Assembly: GCA_001600415.1 (NCBI GenBank)
Contig: BCJX01000006.1
Span: 965,588 to 1,029,587, forward strand
Source of the DNA: Pascua guehoae
Taxonomy: Eukaryota > Basidiomycota > Tremellomycetes > Trichosporonales > Trichosporonaceae
DNA length: 64,000 nt
Direction: 5' to 3'
Position numbers and translations under genes: made by a program. This document shows, piece after piece, positions 10,866 to 23,227 of the stretch. The number at the start of each line of letters is the position of its first letter. Position 1 is the stretch's first letter. The notes under the pieces are model-generated. The model did no database searches. It saw only the letters and a program-made list of their open reading frames with translations, and was not told the DNA's origin.

Positions 10866-13800
10866 GTTGGTTGTTGGTTGTTGGTTGTTGGAGTGGGTGG
10901 TTTGGAAGTTGGGTGGAGTTGGTACTGAGGGCGGAGAGGAGTTGATGGTTTGATGAGTCCATGACGAGTCGCGAATGGTCTTGCTTTTATATCTTTCTGG
11001 TCGAGCCAACTTGACTTCATTCGTCCAAACCCGAGGGTGCGTACCGCTGCTTATTGTCCTCCTCCGGGGGCGCTTTCCTCCCCCGTACGGTACAACCCCT
11101 ATCCCCAAGACGGAGCTCGACTTGCCATCTATCCATTGCCCTGACGGTCACGGGCACACATTGCCGCCCTCCGCTGAGGCTAGACTTCAGAGTTCATCAC
11201 CTAGTCGTCAAGTGGACCGCCGTGAGTATGGTGCGTCTCCATATCGGTCGACCCGATAGTCTCCTCCCACCGCCATCAAGGTGTCAAGTAGCGGGGAGCG
11301 TTATGGAGCGCGCCCTGTCCTCGTCAAAGTCGCACGAGCAATGGTCTTGTGTGCCCGTTAGTTGCGTTCGCCGAACTCAAGCTTCGTCGTAGCCGTCGGT
11401 CGTGTTACTCATGACGACGCTCACCATCACCTGCAGTGTTCAAAACCACTTGCTGTGCACGCTCTCTTCGTATGTCCATTGAAGGTCAATCATGACCGCT
11501 CCCTCCTCCCTACTCTGAAACTCTGGCGGCTGCCAAGCCCGTTGATTTGATCGCTAAACATTTACAGACTTTGGAGACAACACACCGTGCAAGTAGTTGT
11601 GACTGCGTTCAGCCGCCACACTCGATGTGCCACATTGGGTGACGGCCTGGCCTCACCTTGTTAAACTTCCGGGGACATGGCCATTAAGCTTCGGCCCCGT
11701 GTGACCGCATCTTCATACGCTACGGGTCCGGAATACCATTCCATGGTCTAGTCACGGGCTGGACGCGGGTATCTCAAAGTGTGCACCACTGGTTATCAAA
11801 CTATGTTGTAGGCGGCACAGCGCGGTTGGGAGGCACAGCCCCGTAGCTGCTGGGCTATCATTGGCCTTGCAGACCACTGACTACTGCAGCAAGTAGCGCG
11901 AGGAAGTACATCAGTTGGAAGTGATCATCACTGATCCGTGCGACAACGTCACAAGACAAGGCCCCGGCGGCTCTGCTGCAGTAGTACCACACGTTGCCTC
12001 GCTCGCTGTACAAGCCAAGGTTGGCACAGCTGTGCACCATTGCACATGCGTCGCGGTCATCTTCCAAACATGGTTTTCCCGTTATCGAGGAACGCAACCG
12101 GCAACCTGATAAGTCCCAAAGTTGTATTTCAGGGGCGGCGCGGAATGGTGGGTTGCGCCAACACGGCCTCACCGACCCGCATCCAGGACTAGGGCCGGGA
12201 CCTCAGCCCATCGTTTACAGTATGGGTTGCAGCACACGCCAGCACTCAACTGCACAATGCCCGTCCTTACCTCCGTCATGGCGCGCAGCACACAACGTGT
12301 CCAGCACATCAGCTACCCGGGGCCTGAAGTTGGACCTTACAGACGGGTCAACGACGCGGGCACCCCGGCGCGCTGACGAGCTTAAATTCGACATCTAAGG
12401 TTTGGGAGTTACTCTATCGACGACCAGTCCGAATTTATTTCATGGTCAATTAGACGTTTGGATTTGGGTGCTCGGTGCTTGGTGCCCGCGGGATCTGGGA
12501 CGCTTCGGTAAAGGGGGCCGGCTACTTGTTTGCATGTCGATGGGTTTTACTTGGCGTCGGCTGCTTGTTCGATATGTCAAACCCGACCTTGGAGCATTTG
12601 TGGCAGTGGACGATGCCATGAGTAGAGGTCGGTATCGTAACCACCACCCCACTCCGTCACCCTCATCGATCCTGCTGCCCCTCCCATCCAGAGGCACGAG
12701 TTCCGACAGAGCACAGATGCATGGCACAGGCCAAGCTCGAAGGTAACCATTGACGTACACGGTTGAGAGGAGGTCCATGTTCAACTGGCAGGTCATTTGC
12801 GATCTGCCTCGCTAACTGCCAACCCCGGGAGCTCGCCGAACTCTCACCACCGCCCGCCCCCATGTCCGAGCGTAAAGTTCGGCCAAGCAACTCTTGGGCC
12901 GGTAACGCCGTGATGAAGACCCCGTGTGATGCGCCGAACAGTGACGGGGGCGGTGTCGATGATGCACCCGGTGAACGGCGGCATGCATGACCCGTAACCT
13001 AAACTCCGGCGACCATCTGGTGGTCACTGTGTGCCTGGCTCCGGGACCCGGGCATTATTAGGCCGCGGTTTAATATTGCCATCAACCTTATCAGCACAGC
13101 TGTGCGCACTGGTTGACCGATGGATAGGCCGACGAATCCAGTCGCCGACAAGACTATCCAGGAGATTGGTCTGGCTTGGAAGCTCGCTTGTCCGAGAGGG
13201 GTAGGTGAGAGCACGCATTCGGTGACCTTTTGTGCCCGTTGAGTAACGACGAAACGGTCAGGGATGGGGGAGAAAATACACTCGCGCCCAATATGGGCCT
13301 CGTGGCCGTCGCCGCTGGCCGTCCATCAACTCAATGTGGCGGCTCGAGTGTGGCGGTCCTCAACTCCAACCATTTGCGGCCATTCTCAGCGCCGTCTCCA
13401 TCCATACAGTGACGGTGCAATGAGCCAGCCCGCCGGCGGGCACAGTATCCCCGAAACTGTGTGTGGACACGGCGGTCATCCTGTCATGACGGAGGTTCGA
13501 GTCATGTAGACATTGACACAGTAGATGCCAAGCAGCTCGAACCAGCTTCATGTGATGCCTCGCCTCTTCGGAGTGACCCTACCCATGTTTGACATGGCGG
13601 AAGCTTAGCGTCGATAATGGGCAAGTGCTGTAGCGGGCACACAAGGCCACTGTCCGCCAATGTGATCCTAGACGATACAGTAAAGGGACACTGTCAGACA
13701 AATGGTGGCTCCCACAGAAAGGAGGATACGAGCTCCAGGAGATGTGGAGAATGTTATCCGGGCTAGCTGGTCCGCCACACATGAGCGAACAGGGGGGAAG

Positions 13801-14158
13801 TGTTCCCGAAGCCGTGATGACAACGGAGTCCGTTCCCGTGACAGGTTTGTGTGCCCGCCATAGTTGTGTGTACCCGCAATTGGTGTGTGTTCCGGCAATA
13901 GGTGTGCGTGCCCGCGACGCAATGTGGGTGGTCAAGAGTCCTTGGGTCATTGGGGGCGGGAAAGAAGGCAAACGAGCTTGCTGGGGCGACAAATGTGCAG
14001 ACGGTGACGAACACGTTCAAGTTGACAAGTTGACGTCTCCAGAAAGACATAAAAGGAGGCGGTCTGAGACTCTTCCGACCCATCGAACCAACAAGTTCTC
14101 CCCACCTCACCACCACACGTCCAACTCCAACACCCTCAGCTCGTCTCCAATTACCAAC
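10866..14158. other. 3.3-kb intergenic region between the two divergent peptide genes
   Basis: Both peptide genes are transcribed away from this region, so it holds both promoters. I see no ORF with codon structure, splice pattern or known motif. A stretch of short GTGTG(T)-CCCGC repeats lies at about 13845-13915, with the words 'TGTGTGCCCGC' and 'TGTGTACCCGC' recurring about every 20 bp; its role is unknown. Confidence 0.45.
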
Positions 14159-14605
14159 ATGAAGGTCGCATTCGTCGCTCTCGCCACCCTTGCCGCTGCC
14201 GCCATGGCCTCCCCACTCGTCGAGCGCGAGGACGAGTCGGCCCCGCCCAAGCTCTACTTTCCCGAGGACAACGAGACGTGCATCATGGAGAGCGACATCT
14301 TTGTGTGCCACCCCGGCCAGGACGCCGATGCTACCGTTGTGAGTTCTCCCCCCTCAACTTTATTTCACTCTCCTACAGCTCTCAGCAAACTAAAAAACTC
14401 GTAGCTAACTGGCCAGTATGACGAGTCTGCGGACAACGACACCCTCGCGGAACGCTCGTCGGTCAACGACCCCACGATCGTGGCCCGCTTCTGCCCCGGC
14501 TGCCCGACCCGCTGCAACCTCAAGGGCTACTGCAAGTCGTCGTGCAAGGGTACCTGGGGCGTGTGCAAGTGCTCCAAGAAGAAGAAGTGGGGACTCTTCT
14601 GCTAA
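14159..14605 (+). CDS. Secreted cysteine-rich defensin-like peptide precursor, copy 2
   Basis: Two exons (14159-14338, 14417-14605) give 122 residues with the same intron position as copy 1 (directly after DADATV). The signal peptide MKVAFVALATLAAAAMAS is followed by an acidic pro-region with LYFPEDNETC (C41, C50) and the spacer DPTIVAR. The basic C-terminal domain has eight cysteines (residues 86, 89, 93, 99, 103, 110, 112, 122) in the same spacing as copy 1 except the last loop is one residue longer, plus a lysine cluster KCSKKKKWG. KGYCKSSC and WGVCKCSK are identical blocks in both copies. Conservation is highest in the signal/pro-region start and the cysteine core, lower in the linker, as expected for duplicated secreted peptides under selection. 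The likely role is extracellular, possibly antimicrobial; unproven. Confidence 0.78.
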
Positions 14606-15369
14606 GCTCTCGAGGGCCGTGTCCTCCACCTCGCCCGCCCTCTGGCGAAACGACCAGAGCAGTCTGATAAGACCCCAGTATATACCACGCGTAGTAAGAA
14701 GGAAGAAATGAATAACGATTGGCCAGCCTTAAAAATGCGTGCAGTAGGAATTAGGTGTCAAGATTGTGTGTCACCTGCGCATTGAACATAGATGAGCATC
14801 GCTGGGGCACCCATGACCATTGAGAGCGATGAGTATTGGACGTATAGCCTTATAGCCTCACTAATACTGAGCGTCGCAGAGCAGCGGTGTGGTTATCGTC
14901 GCTTCGTGTTGGCATCCCAAAATACGCAAATGGTAGAACTGATCAAGCCGCCAGAGCAGGAGTGGTCTCCCGGTAAAGCTACGTGTAGTACAGAGACAGG
15001 ACCTGCTCTGCCACGTCTTTCCCCTTCAGTTTGACCAACATATGAATGAGGTCGATCACGGCACGTATGTCAAACAGGTGGTGGCGTTGGTGATGCTTCC
15101 TTCCCATCTGCCGGTCCCCGCCCTCGTCCAGCACCTTGAGCTTGAACCCACACCTCCATGATGAATCCGGGGCCAGTTCAGAAACACAATGCAGTACCTT
15201 TGGGCCCCAACAGCCGTCATACGGTTGGTACCACCTTGCGTTCGTTAGCAGTCGGTACATACCTTCCAGACCTGAACGAGGTCAGTTCAACACTTTCCCC
15301 GCCCCGCCATCCAGTCCCAAGCCCAAAGCCCACTGGGCACCTCGCCCAGCCTAAGAGCAAGGAGCAAAA
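14606..15369. other. Intergenic between peptide gene 2 and tRNA-Ser
   Basis: About 760 bp of 3' flank of the peptide gene; only small ORFs. Confidence 0.45.
15366..15369 (-). terminator. Pol III T-run terminator of tRNA-Ser
   Basis: Four T on the minus strand directly follow the discriminator base of the tRNA, the standard RNA polymerase III stop. Confidence 0.7.
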
Positions 15370-15485
15370 CGACAACTGCATGATTCAAACATGCGCTCCC
15401 GAAGGAAGTTGATTGCCGCCCTGCTCGGTTCTTGGTAGACCTGCTGGGTTCTAGTCAACCGCGTTAACCACTCCGCCAAGTTGCC
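15370..15485 (-). tRNA. tRNA-Ser (anticodon AGA) with a 35-nt intron
   Basis: Folded by eye on the minus strand. The acceptor stem GGCAACT pairs with AGTTGTC (one G-U). A D-arm with A-box TGGCGGAGTGGTTAACGC follows. The anticodon stem GTTGA pairs with TCAAC, enclosing C-T-AGA-A and, after a 35-nt intron (15448-15414), A. The long variable arm TTCCTTCGGGAGC marks a class II tRNA (Ser/Leu). The T-arm GCATG-TTTGAAT-CATGC pairs perfectly. The discriminator is G, as in serine tRNAs, and four T follow. The intron sits at the canonical position between bases 37 and 38. Confidence 0.88.
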
Positions 15486-16969
15486 AGTGGATGGAGGTTG
15501 ACGGCGGGCGAGGTCGGCGGCCGGGATACCCTACGCCGTCCACTTGCATGACGCCTGTCGATGTGGGGCTGCTGTTGCTTGTCTTCCGGAGGGAGTGTGC
15601 GGGGCGACTACTTGTGGGTCGAAGGTAGTGCTGGGGACCGGCTTACGTGAGGACAAATCGGGGACGAGCTCTGCTATGGGGAGTGGGCACTTTTGGTCAG
15701 TGGTCCACCCCCCACCTATCTCAACGGTTTGTGAGGAGGGAAAGGGCGTGCAAGGGCCTGCTAATTAATGGGCTCCTGCTGATGGCATGTGCACGTCCGG
15801 GCTGAGCGCTTCCTATCATGCCCCGTCCATTGCCGCGCAATGCCTATCGTCATCTTGATACCGCCTCAGTTTGGGGCCACAGGAGGTGAATAGATGTCCC
15901 ACGATGAGTGTTCACACGTACGAACCAAACGCGCTTAACACAATGACATTGTCAGTCTGGGACGAGCTTGCGAACCAACTCGTCTTGTTTCTGTCTATCT
16001 GATCGTCTCGAATGTGCGTCCCGGAGAGGACCGAACTACCCCGCGTACCCCACATTGCGCACGCGTCCACACCAGGTCCCAGGCACTCGCCTCGCCTCCC
16101 CACCCGCACGACCGCGGACCGCGTCGTCGCCCTTCTTGGCACAATTAATGCCTTGCTTCTTTCTTGCTCCCTGCTCAACTTGTTGCTTCTTGATCCTCCG
16201 TTGCTCCGTTGGCGCCATGCTAACACGAGTAGTCCAGAGCATCATGCACGCCGCCACGTGGTGCGGCTGTACTCGGCCTACTCGGAAATGAGCAGTTGCA
16301 GAGCCAAGAGAAGAACCAAGAGTGAGCCAAGCCGGCGAACGGGCCGGTCGGTCGGGTGTGATCATCGGCACGTGACTGCTTTGGCGGGCGGGCGACGCAT
16401 GCAGCGGGCCGCCGAACTTGCCGCCAGGGCGCAAGCGCGCGCCAACCAAAGCCAGAGCAAGCTTTGGAATCGTGTTTGGGGGGTGCGTCATGCTCTGGAG
16501 CGTTGCTCTGGGTGCACACGTCTGCCTATGAGAGGCTTGGGCTTTGTTGCTTTGCGTCTGGGCGGCTGGGTGCGGCGGGTCTACTGTGCGTGCTCTGTCC
16601 AACTGGGCACCATGTGTTCCAGGAAGCAAAAGATGGAAAGCGCTGCGTGGTCCAATGCGCACAGTTGAAGAGATCTAAATGGGTGCCCCGCGGGTTCCCC
16701 AAATCCCAGTCGTGCACGGCATTGTCCGATCGGAGGTTCGGCTCCGGCGCGTTGTGGGCACGAGCACGAGCAACCACAAGTGACAGGCCCCCCCCTTGCA
16801 GGTGCCTGCTTGCGTCCTCTGTGCTGCGGGCGAGGACAATGGGTCGGTCATATGCACAACTATTGTCGCGTCTGCGTTTGCTTTTCAGTTGTGACCTCAT
16901 CCTCCATTCGTCGACCACCACCACCACCGCGTACTACCGTCCGACGCGTCGCGAGTCGCGGTCATCGAC
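15486..16969. other. Intergenic between tRNA-Ser and the transhydrogenase gene
   Basis: About 1.5 kb. ORFs on both strands around 16000-16900 show no motif and no coherent splice pattern. The NNT promoter and possibly additional 5' exon sequence should lie at its right end. Confidence 0.4.
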
Positions 16970-19900
16970 ATGCCCCCGATCAAGATCGACTGCCTGGGCA
17001 TAGGTTGGTAGCATTGTTGTTGTGTGGATGGATCAAACGCTGTGCCAGAGTGCCTGATGGCTGACGTGCCCCGCAGGCCCAGCTTCAGTCCGGTCCGTCA
17101 TCTCGCGAGGTAAGTGTGCAAGTGGTCGTGGTCGTGTGCGGGCGTTGGGAGGAGGTGCGGGGATGTGGTGTGTCGTGTGTGGTCGTGTGGTGTGGTGTGG
17201 TGCGGGCGCGTGTGCGGGTGTGCTCGTGTGCAGTTTGTGCTGACCATGGCGCAGTTCGAGGTTCTCGTCCCCGAGCATCCCAGCGATACCTGCACGCGTG
17301 CGCGGTCAAGTGGAACGCGAACGCGCACGCGCCTGCACACCCGACACCAGCGACACCCAAGGCTGCACCTGCAGCTGCCGACACCCCCGCCGCGCCGGGC
17401 GTCCCGTACGCAGACCTGACGGTCGGTGTGCCGCGCGAGACTCACCCGGGCGAGCGGCGCGTGGCCGTGACCCCCGCGGGCGTCGCGACGCTGCTCAAGA
17501 AGGGCTTCTCCAAGGTCGTGGTCGAGTCGCATGCCGGCGCCGAGGCGACGTTTAGCGACGACGCATACAAGGCGGCCGGCGCGACCGTCGGCGACAACCA
17601 GGGCGTGCTCAAGTCGGACATTGTGCTTGCTGTTCGGGCCCCGACCGTCGACCAGGCCAAGCACTTTGGCGACGGCCAGACACTCATCAGCTTCATCCAC
17701 CCCGCGGTCAACAAGGGCGTCGTCGAGACGCTCCGCGAGCGCGGCACCACCAGCTTTGCCATGGATGCCGTCCCGCGCATCTCGCGTGCGCAGGTGTTTG
17801 ACGCCCTCAGCTCGATGGCAAACGCTGCGGGCTACAAGGCAATCCTCGAGGCTGGAAATGAGTTTGGCAGATACTTTACAGGTCAGGTTACGGCGGCGGG
17901 CAAGATCCCGCCTGCAAAGATTTTGGTGAGTACGAGGGTGCAAAGGCCTGGCGGCAAGACAGCCTCGGCTGTTGGTAGCTGTTGGTGGCATGTGCTGACA
18001 TACCAGGTTATCGGTGCCGGCGTTGCTGGTCTCTCTGCCATTGCCACGGCGCGCCGCATGGGCGCTGTCGTGCGTGGTTTCGACACTCGCCCCGCGGCAA
18101 AGGAACAGGTTGAAAGTCTCGGAGCTGAATTCCTCACCGTCGACATCGAAGAGGATGGTAGCGGACACGGCGGCTATGCAAAGGAGATGAGCAAGGTGAG
18201 TGTGGAGAGCGGACACTATGACTGGGGGGAGACAAGCAGTGACAGGGACGGAGGACCTCGACATGGCTGACACCCAGGCTTTCCTCGATGCTGAGATGGC
18301 CCTGTTTGCCGAGCAAGCAAAGGACGTCGACATTATCGTGACCACTGCCCTGATTCGTACGTCCTATCACCCGTTTGACGGAGCTCTCAGCTGATGTCGA
18401 CCCCTTGCAGCCGGTAAACCTGCCCCCAAGCTTATCCTTAAAGAACACATTGCTGCTATGAAACGTGAGTCGAGCGCGGTAACAAGAGTGTGGCGATCTG
18501 ACATGCCTAGCCGGCTCGGTCATTGTCGACCTCGCTGCCGAGTCTGGAGGCAACTCTGAACTTACAAAGGCTGGCGAGCGCGTCGTCACTCCCAACGGTG
18601 TTACTATTCTCGGCTTTACGGTGGGTACTCTCACCCTGCCACAGCTAACGACCAGGACCTGCCCTCGCGCCTGCCCACGCAGTCGTCGACGCTCTACTCG
18701 AACAACATCACAAAACTCCTCCTGTCCATGGGTGGCGACGGGCGCTTCAACATTGACCTCAACGACGAGGTCGTTCGTGGCGCCCTCATCACTTATCACA
18801 AGGAGCTGATGTGGCCTGCACCCCGACCCGAGATCCCTGTTGCCGCTCCGCTTTCCAAGCCTCCTCCCGTACGTGCACCTGTCCCTTCTCTTTCACGCCC
18901 TTCCGTTACCTCCGTTACTGATGCCAACAGGTTATTAAGGAGGAAGAGGTCGTAGCCCTCTCGCCATGGCAGCAGACGGTGCGCTCCGTTGGCATGACGA
19001 CTGCGGGCATGGGTACTCTCCTCGGCCTTGGCAAGCTTACCGGCCCCGCATTCATGGCCAACGTCAGCACGTTCGGTCTTGCTGGTCTTGTCGGCTACCA
19101 AGCCGTCTGGAGCGTCACTCCTGCACTCCACAGCCCCCTCATGTGTAAGTGTCCTCGCCCATATCGGTTCTAGCTTGGAGAGCAAGCGCTAACGTGCAGC
19201 CGTGACCAACGCACTCTCCGGTCTCGTCGGTGTCGGTGGCCTCTTCGTCATGGGCGGCGGTTTCGTCCCCGAGACGTTCCCTCAGTGGCTCGGCGCTGCC
19301 AGTGTCCTCCTCGCCAACCTTAGTGAGCTTGTCGTCTTCCCGACTAAATACTCGTCGCTCACACTGCAGACGTCTTTGGCGGTTTCCTCATCACGCAGCG
19401 CATGCTCGACCTCTTCCGCCGCCCCGGCGACCCGCCCGACTATGCGTGGCTGTATGGCATCCCCGCAGTGCTCTTTGCTCTCGGCCTGATCTGGGCCTAC
19501 TCCACTGGCGCCGACGGGCTCACGCAGGCCGGCTACACGGCCGCCACTTTCCTCAGCATTGGCGCCCTCTCTGGCCTTAGCTCCCAGGTGAGCTCCGACT
19601 ACGTCGTCCCAGAAAGCTCACACACAGGTTACTGCCCGCCGCGGCAATGCGTTTGGTATCCTTGGCGTGTTTGTCGGTGTGCTCACGACCGTCCTCGCGA
19701 TCGGATTTACGCCCGAGCAGCTCGCCCAAGTCGCGGCTGTCACGACGATCGGTGGTATCGCCGGTCTTGCCATTGGCCGCCGTGTCTCTCCCATGGCGCT
19801 GCCCCAGACTGTCGCGGCACTGCACAGTGTTGTCGGTCTCGCAGCTGTTATGACCAGTGCTGCTGCTGTGCTCGAGGGCGGTGACCACACCACCACCCTC

Positions 19901-21932
19901 GCGCTCACAACGGCATACCTCGGTGTCCTCATCGGTGGCATTACGTTTACCGGTACGCACGCCGTGGTGTAAATCAAAGACCCAGCTGACCAGCAGGCTC
20001 CATTGTCGCATTCGCCAAGCTCGCGGGCAAGATGGCCTCCAAGCCCCTCGTCCTCCCCGGCCGCCACCTGATCAACGGCTCCCTCCTCGGCGCCAACCTA
20101 GTCTCGGGCGCCGCCTTCATCTCGATGGGCGCGTCCGTCCCCGCCGTCGCTGCCGGCTGTCTCGCCGCCAACACGGTCCTCTCGTTCATCAAGGGCTACA
20201 CGACCAGTGCCGCCATCGGAGGCGCCGACATGCCTGTGCTTGTCACAGTTCTGAACGCGTACTCCGGCTTTGCGCTTGTCGCAGAGGGATTCATGCTCGA
20301 CAACATGCTCCTGACGAGTGTGGGAAGTCTTATCGGCGCCAGTGGTAGTATTCTCAGTTACATCATGGTGCGTGTTGTGTTCGCTTTTTGTCGTTTTCCT
20401 TCCCTTGCCTGGTCTCCTTCTTGCCCTCTTGCCTCCCTCTGTGCTTTGGATGCGGAGCCGAGCCGAGGAACCCATTCTTCTGTTGTATTTGCCCCAGCTT
20501 GTGGCAGTCGCTCTGTTCCAAAAGCCCCGGCACCCTTGCCATTACAGTCCGGTTCGAAGTCTCCGCCTAGCAGTCGTAGTGTGTCGTCTTTGCCGGGCCG
20601 CCTGCTACTCGGTAGGCTTGCCCGCGTGCAGGCTTCGTCGTCGTCCTTGCAGCCCAACGTCGGCCACTCGTCGAATCCTGGAGAGTTACCAGAACTGACC
20701 GCCAGTGCCGCGCCATGAACCGATCGTTGGCCAATGTCATCTTTGGCGGTATCGCCCAGTCTTCGACTGTTAACGGTGAGCAACAGCCCCCATTCATATT
20801 TCGTGCAGTCTACTCACACGACGCAGACTCGACAAAGGGCCTGACCGTGCACAAGACGTCGGTGGACGAGGTCGTCGAGTTGCTCAAGGACTCGGAGAGC
20901 GTCATTATTGTTCCCGGATATGGTGAGTTGGCTGATTGGGGATGGGCGGGGTGTATTCTGTGGGAAGACCCCATGTCCTTGGTCAATGACCCTTCCTTGG
21001 CTCTACTGGCCCCGCCCTCCGCTGGTTACTGGACAGTGGCCGACAGTCCTACGTACGACATTACTCCACCGCCATCTCTCTATCAGCATGTCACAGTATC
21101 TACCGGCTCGATGAGTCGGCTGCCTCGTTTTGGAGGTGTTTGAGATGGGCGTCGAGAGTTCCCACACTGGGACGAGGAGGGCGACGGACACACGAGTTTG
21201 AGAGTGTGCTATGATCACTGACACCCAGGCATGGCTGTCGCGCACGCTCAACACGCCATCAGCCAAATGGTCGACTCGCTGCGCAAGAAGGGCATCGAGG
21301 TCCGCTTTGGCATCCACCCCGTCGCCGGCCGCATGCCGGGCCAGTGCAACGTGCTCCTCGCCGAGGCTGGTGTGCCATATGACAGTGAGTACAGTCCGGG
21401 CAGGGGTTAGGGCCCATTGAAAAAGTCCCAATTACCCCACATCATCCCCAACTACCCCCACATTACCCCACATTACCCCACATTGCCCCACATTGCCCCA
21501 CAACCACCACATCTCAACCTCAACTCGACTTCAAACTAACCTTTCCCAGTCGTTCTCGAGATGGAGGAGATCGACGGGGACTTCAAGCAGACGGATACGG
21601 TGCTAGTCGTCGGTGCGAACGACACCGTAAACCCTATCGCGCTCGAGCCGGGCTCGCCGATTGCAGGCATGCCGGTGCTCAACGTGTGGAACGCAAAGAA
21701 TGTCGTGGTCATGAAGCGCGGAATGGCTGCTGGTAAGTTTTGTGGCACTGCCACACTCAGTTTGAGCGACTGTTTCGCTACCTACTGCTTGCCATCCCTG
21801 AGACGCGCTGACGACGCAGGATACGCCGAGGTGCCCAACCCGCTCTTCTTCTACCCCAACACCAAGATGCTCTTTGGCGACGCCAAGAAGACGTGTGAGG
21901 CGCTCGCGGCCGGTCTGCAGGAGGACAAGTAG
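16970..21932 (+). CDS. NNT: Proton-translocating NAD(P) transhydrogenase, single-chain mitochondrial form
   Basis: Inner-membrane enzyme passing hydride from NADH to NADP+ driven by the proton gradient. Eighteen exons join in frame: 16970-17003, 17077-17109, 17255-17925, 18007-18195, 18278-18356, 18411-18464, 18511-18620, 18656-18868, 18931-19144, 19200-19322, 19370-19587, 19628-19952, 19997-20367, 20706-20775, 20827-20922, 21229-21384, 21550-21732, 21820-21932. Domain I (NAD-binding, alanine-dehydrogenase-like) has [18 protein letters not shown] and the Rossmann motif [20 protein letters not shown]. The membrane domain II follows with glycine-rich helices ([35 protein letters not shown]). 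Domain III (NADP-binding) has [38 protein letters not shown] and [10 protein letters not shown]. The order I-II-III in one chain matches the eukaryotic enzyme. The first two exons are uncertain: ATG 16970 is the only start I could splice in phase, and its donor GTTGGT is weak. Arg/Ser-rich [20 protein letters not shown] downstream looks like the presequence. Confidence 0.92.
21429..21504 (+). repeat. Tandem 'CCCCACATT' repeats inside an NNT intron
   Basis: Six or more imperfect copies of a 9-10-bp unit (ATTACCCCAC / ATTGCCCCAC) lie in the intron before exon 17. They keep the intron pyrimidine/A-rich and free of AG. Confidence 0.8.
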
Positions 21933-22247
21933 ATTGTCTAGGCCAGGTCGGTGGAGCGGCGGCGGCGCAAACAAGCAAGCAGGCGTGCGTGTCGTGCCGC
22001 GGTTAGAAGTGGATACATAGGAATGAAGGTGCTGGGGGGTACCCCACGATGTTATGATACCGATATACGAATGACGCTTGGAAGGGCTTGTCCTTTGCCG
22101 TGTTGTTGGGCAGTAGTCCTGTGCCGAGTCCCAGCATTTATTCTTGTAGTTTGAGTGTGCGACTGGGACGTAATGGCCAGTGAGGGCGGTGATTGCGATG
22201 CCAAAATAACAACAACAACAACACAACAACAACAACAACACAACAAC

Positions 22248-22293
<46 letters not shown>

Positions 22294-23227
22294 CTATCAT
22301 CAGAAACATCGTCAGTAGCGCTAGCAACGACACATGACACCGTCTCACCAACGATATCTTGGCAACCAAATGGTTGACCATGTAAGCGTTCTCCGAAGTC
22401 AATCCCAACCAAAGTCGAATGTGTGCCCCTTCCCATCCCTCCCACTCTCACCATGACTAGGCCACAATGCAGCGTAAACCACGTGCCGCGTTCGCCCTCC
22501 TCGTTCCCATCCTTGTGCACCTGCGATTTCAATAACTGCATCGTTGGGACAAGGACAATTCCGCCCATGCCCAACTCCGGTCATCCCCAATTATCCCACG
22601 TCATCATGTGTGCGCTGCAAGGCAGCACGGAGCCTAGATCCATGTACGAGCTCGTCTGTGCCCGCCATCACCAGTGCACCTGTGCGAGTATCCCGTGACT
22701 GTGCTGCGCAACTTGGTCGTGTCAGAGTTGGGCCATGCTCGCGCATTGGTGAAATGTCAAAGGCTGTTGCGTGGCGCCCTGGTGCCTTTGAATCGACGCT
22801 CTTCGTTGACGCTGTCCAGCTCTGGGATACGAGGTTGTCGAGTAGTCGGGGTGATACGGAAGTGACGACATGTCATAGGATGTAGACGCCCAAATGGAGA
22901 CCATAGTATGCAGGCACCCAAAGGAGAGAGTGACCGAGACGGCCTCCCGAGGACATCTGCTTGATCTCAGGCAGCCCCCATACCTGCAACCCGCAACGAA
23001 CTGCAACCCAACTAGTCTACCACAAAAACAACGTAACGACACAATGTACATTGTCATATTCACCATGGTATATCTGTCCCATTCTCCCGGGTATTCTCCT
23101 CTCCTACTTGTTTGGTCTTCTGGAATATATCGGGACGGATGTATCAAGATGTCGATATCGTATAAAAACATGAAAAAAAAAGTCACGAGGACGCCCCGAT
23201 AGTGTCGTGAATAAAAATACCTAGTCA
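21933..23227. other. Convergent 3' intergenic region of NNT and the membrane protein gene
   Basis: About 1.3 kb between two converging genes. It contains an AAC trinucleotide tract but no supportable gene. Confidence 0.5.
22207..22294 (+). repeat. (AAC)n microsatellite, about 88 bp
   Basis: Nearly pure AAC/ACA triplets with a few single-base slips. They translate to poly-N/Q/T or poly-V in the different frames, which explains the low-complexity ORFs there. Confidence 0.95.

Noticed and set aside
17098..18345. 415-codon minus-strand ORF across the transhydrogenase exons
   Set aside because: Antisense shadow; crosses exon and intron borders of a well-supported gene.
22052..22574. ORFs with poly-V or poly-C tracts
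   Set aside because: Readthrough of the AAC microsatellite.
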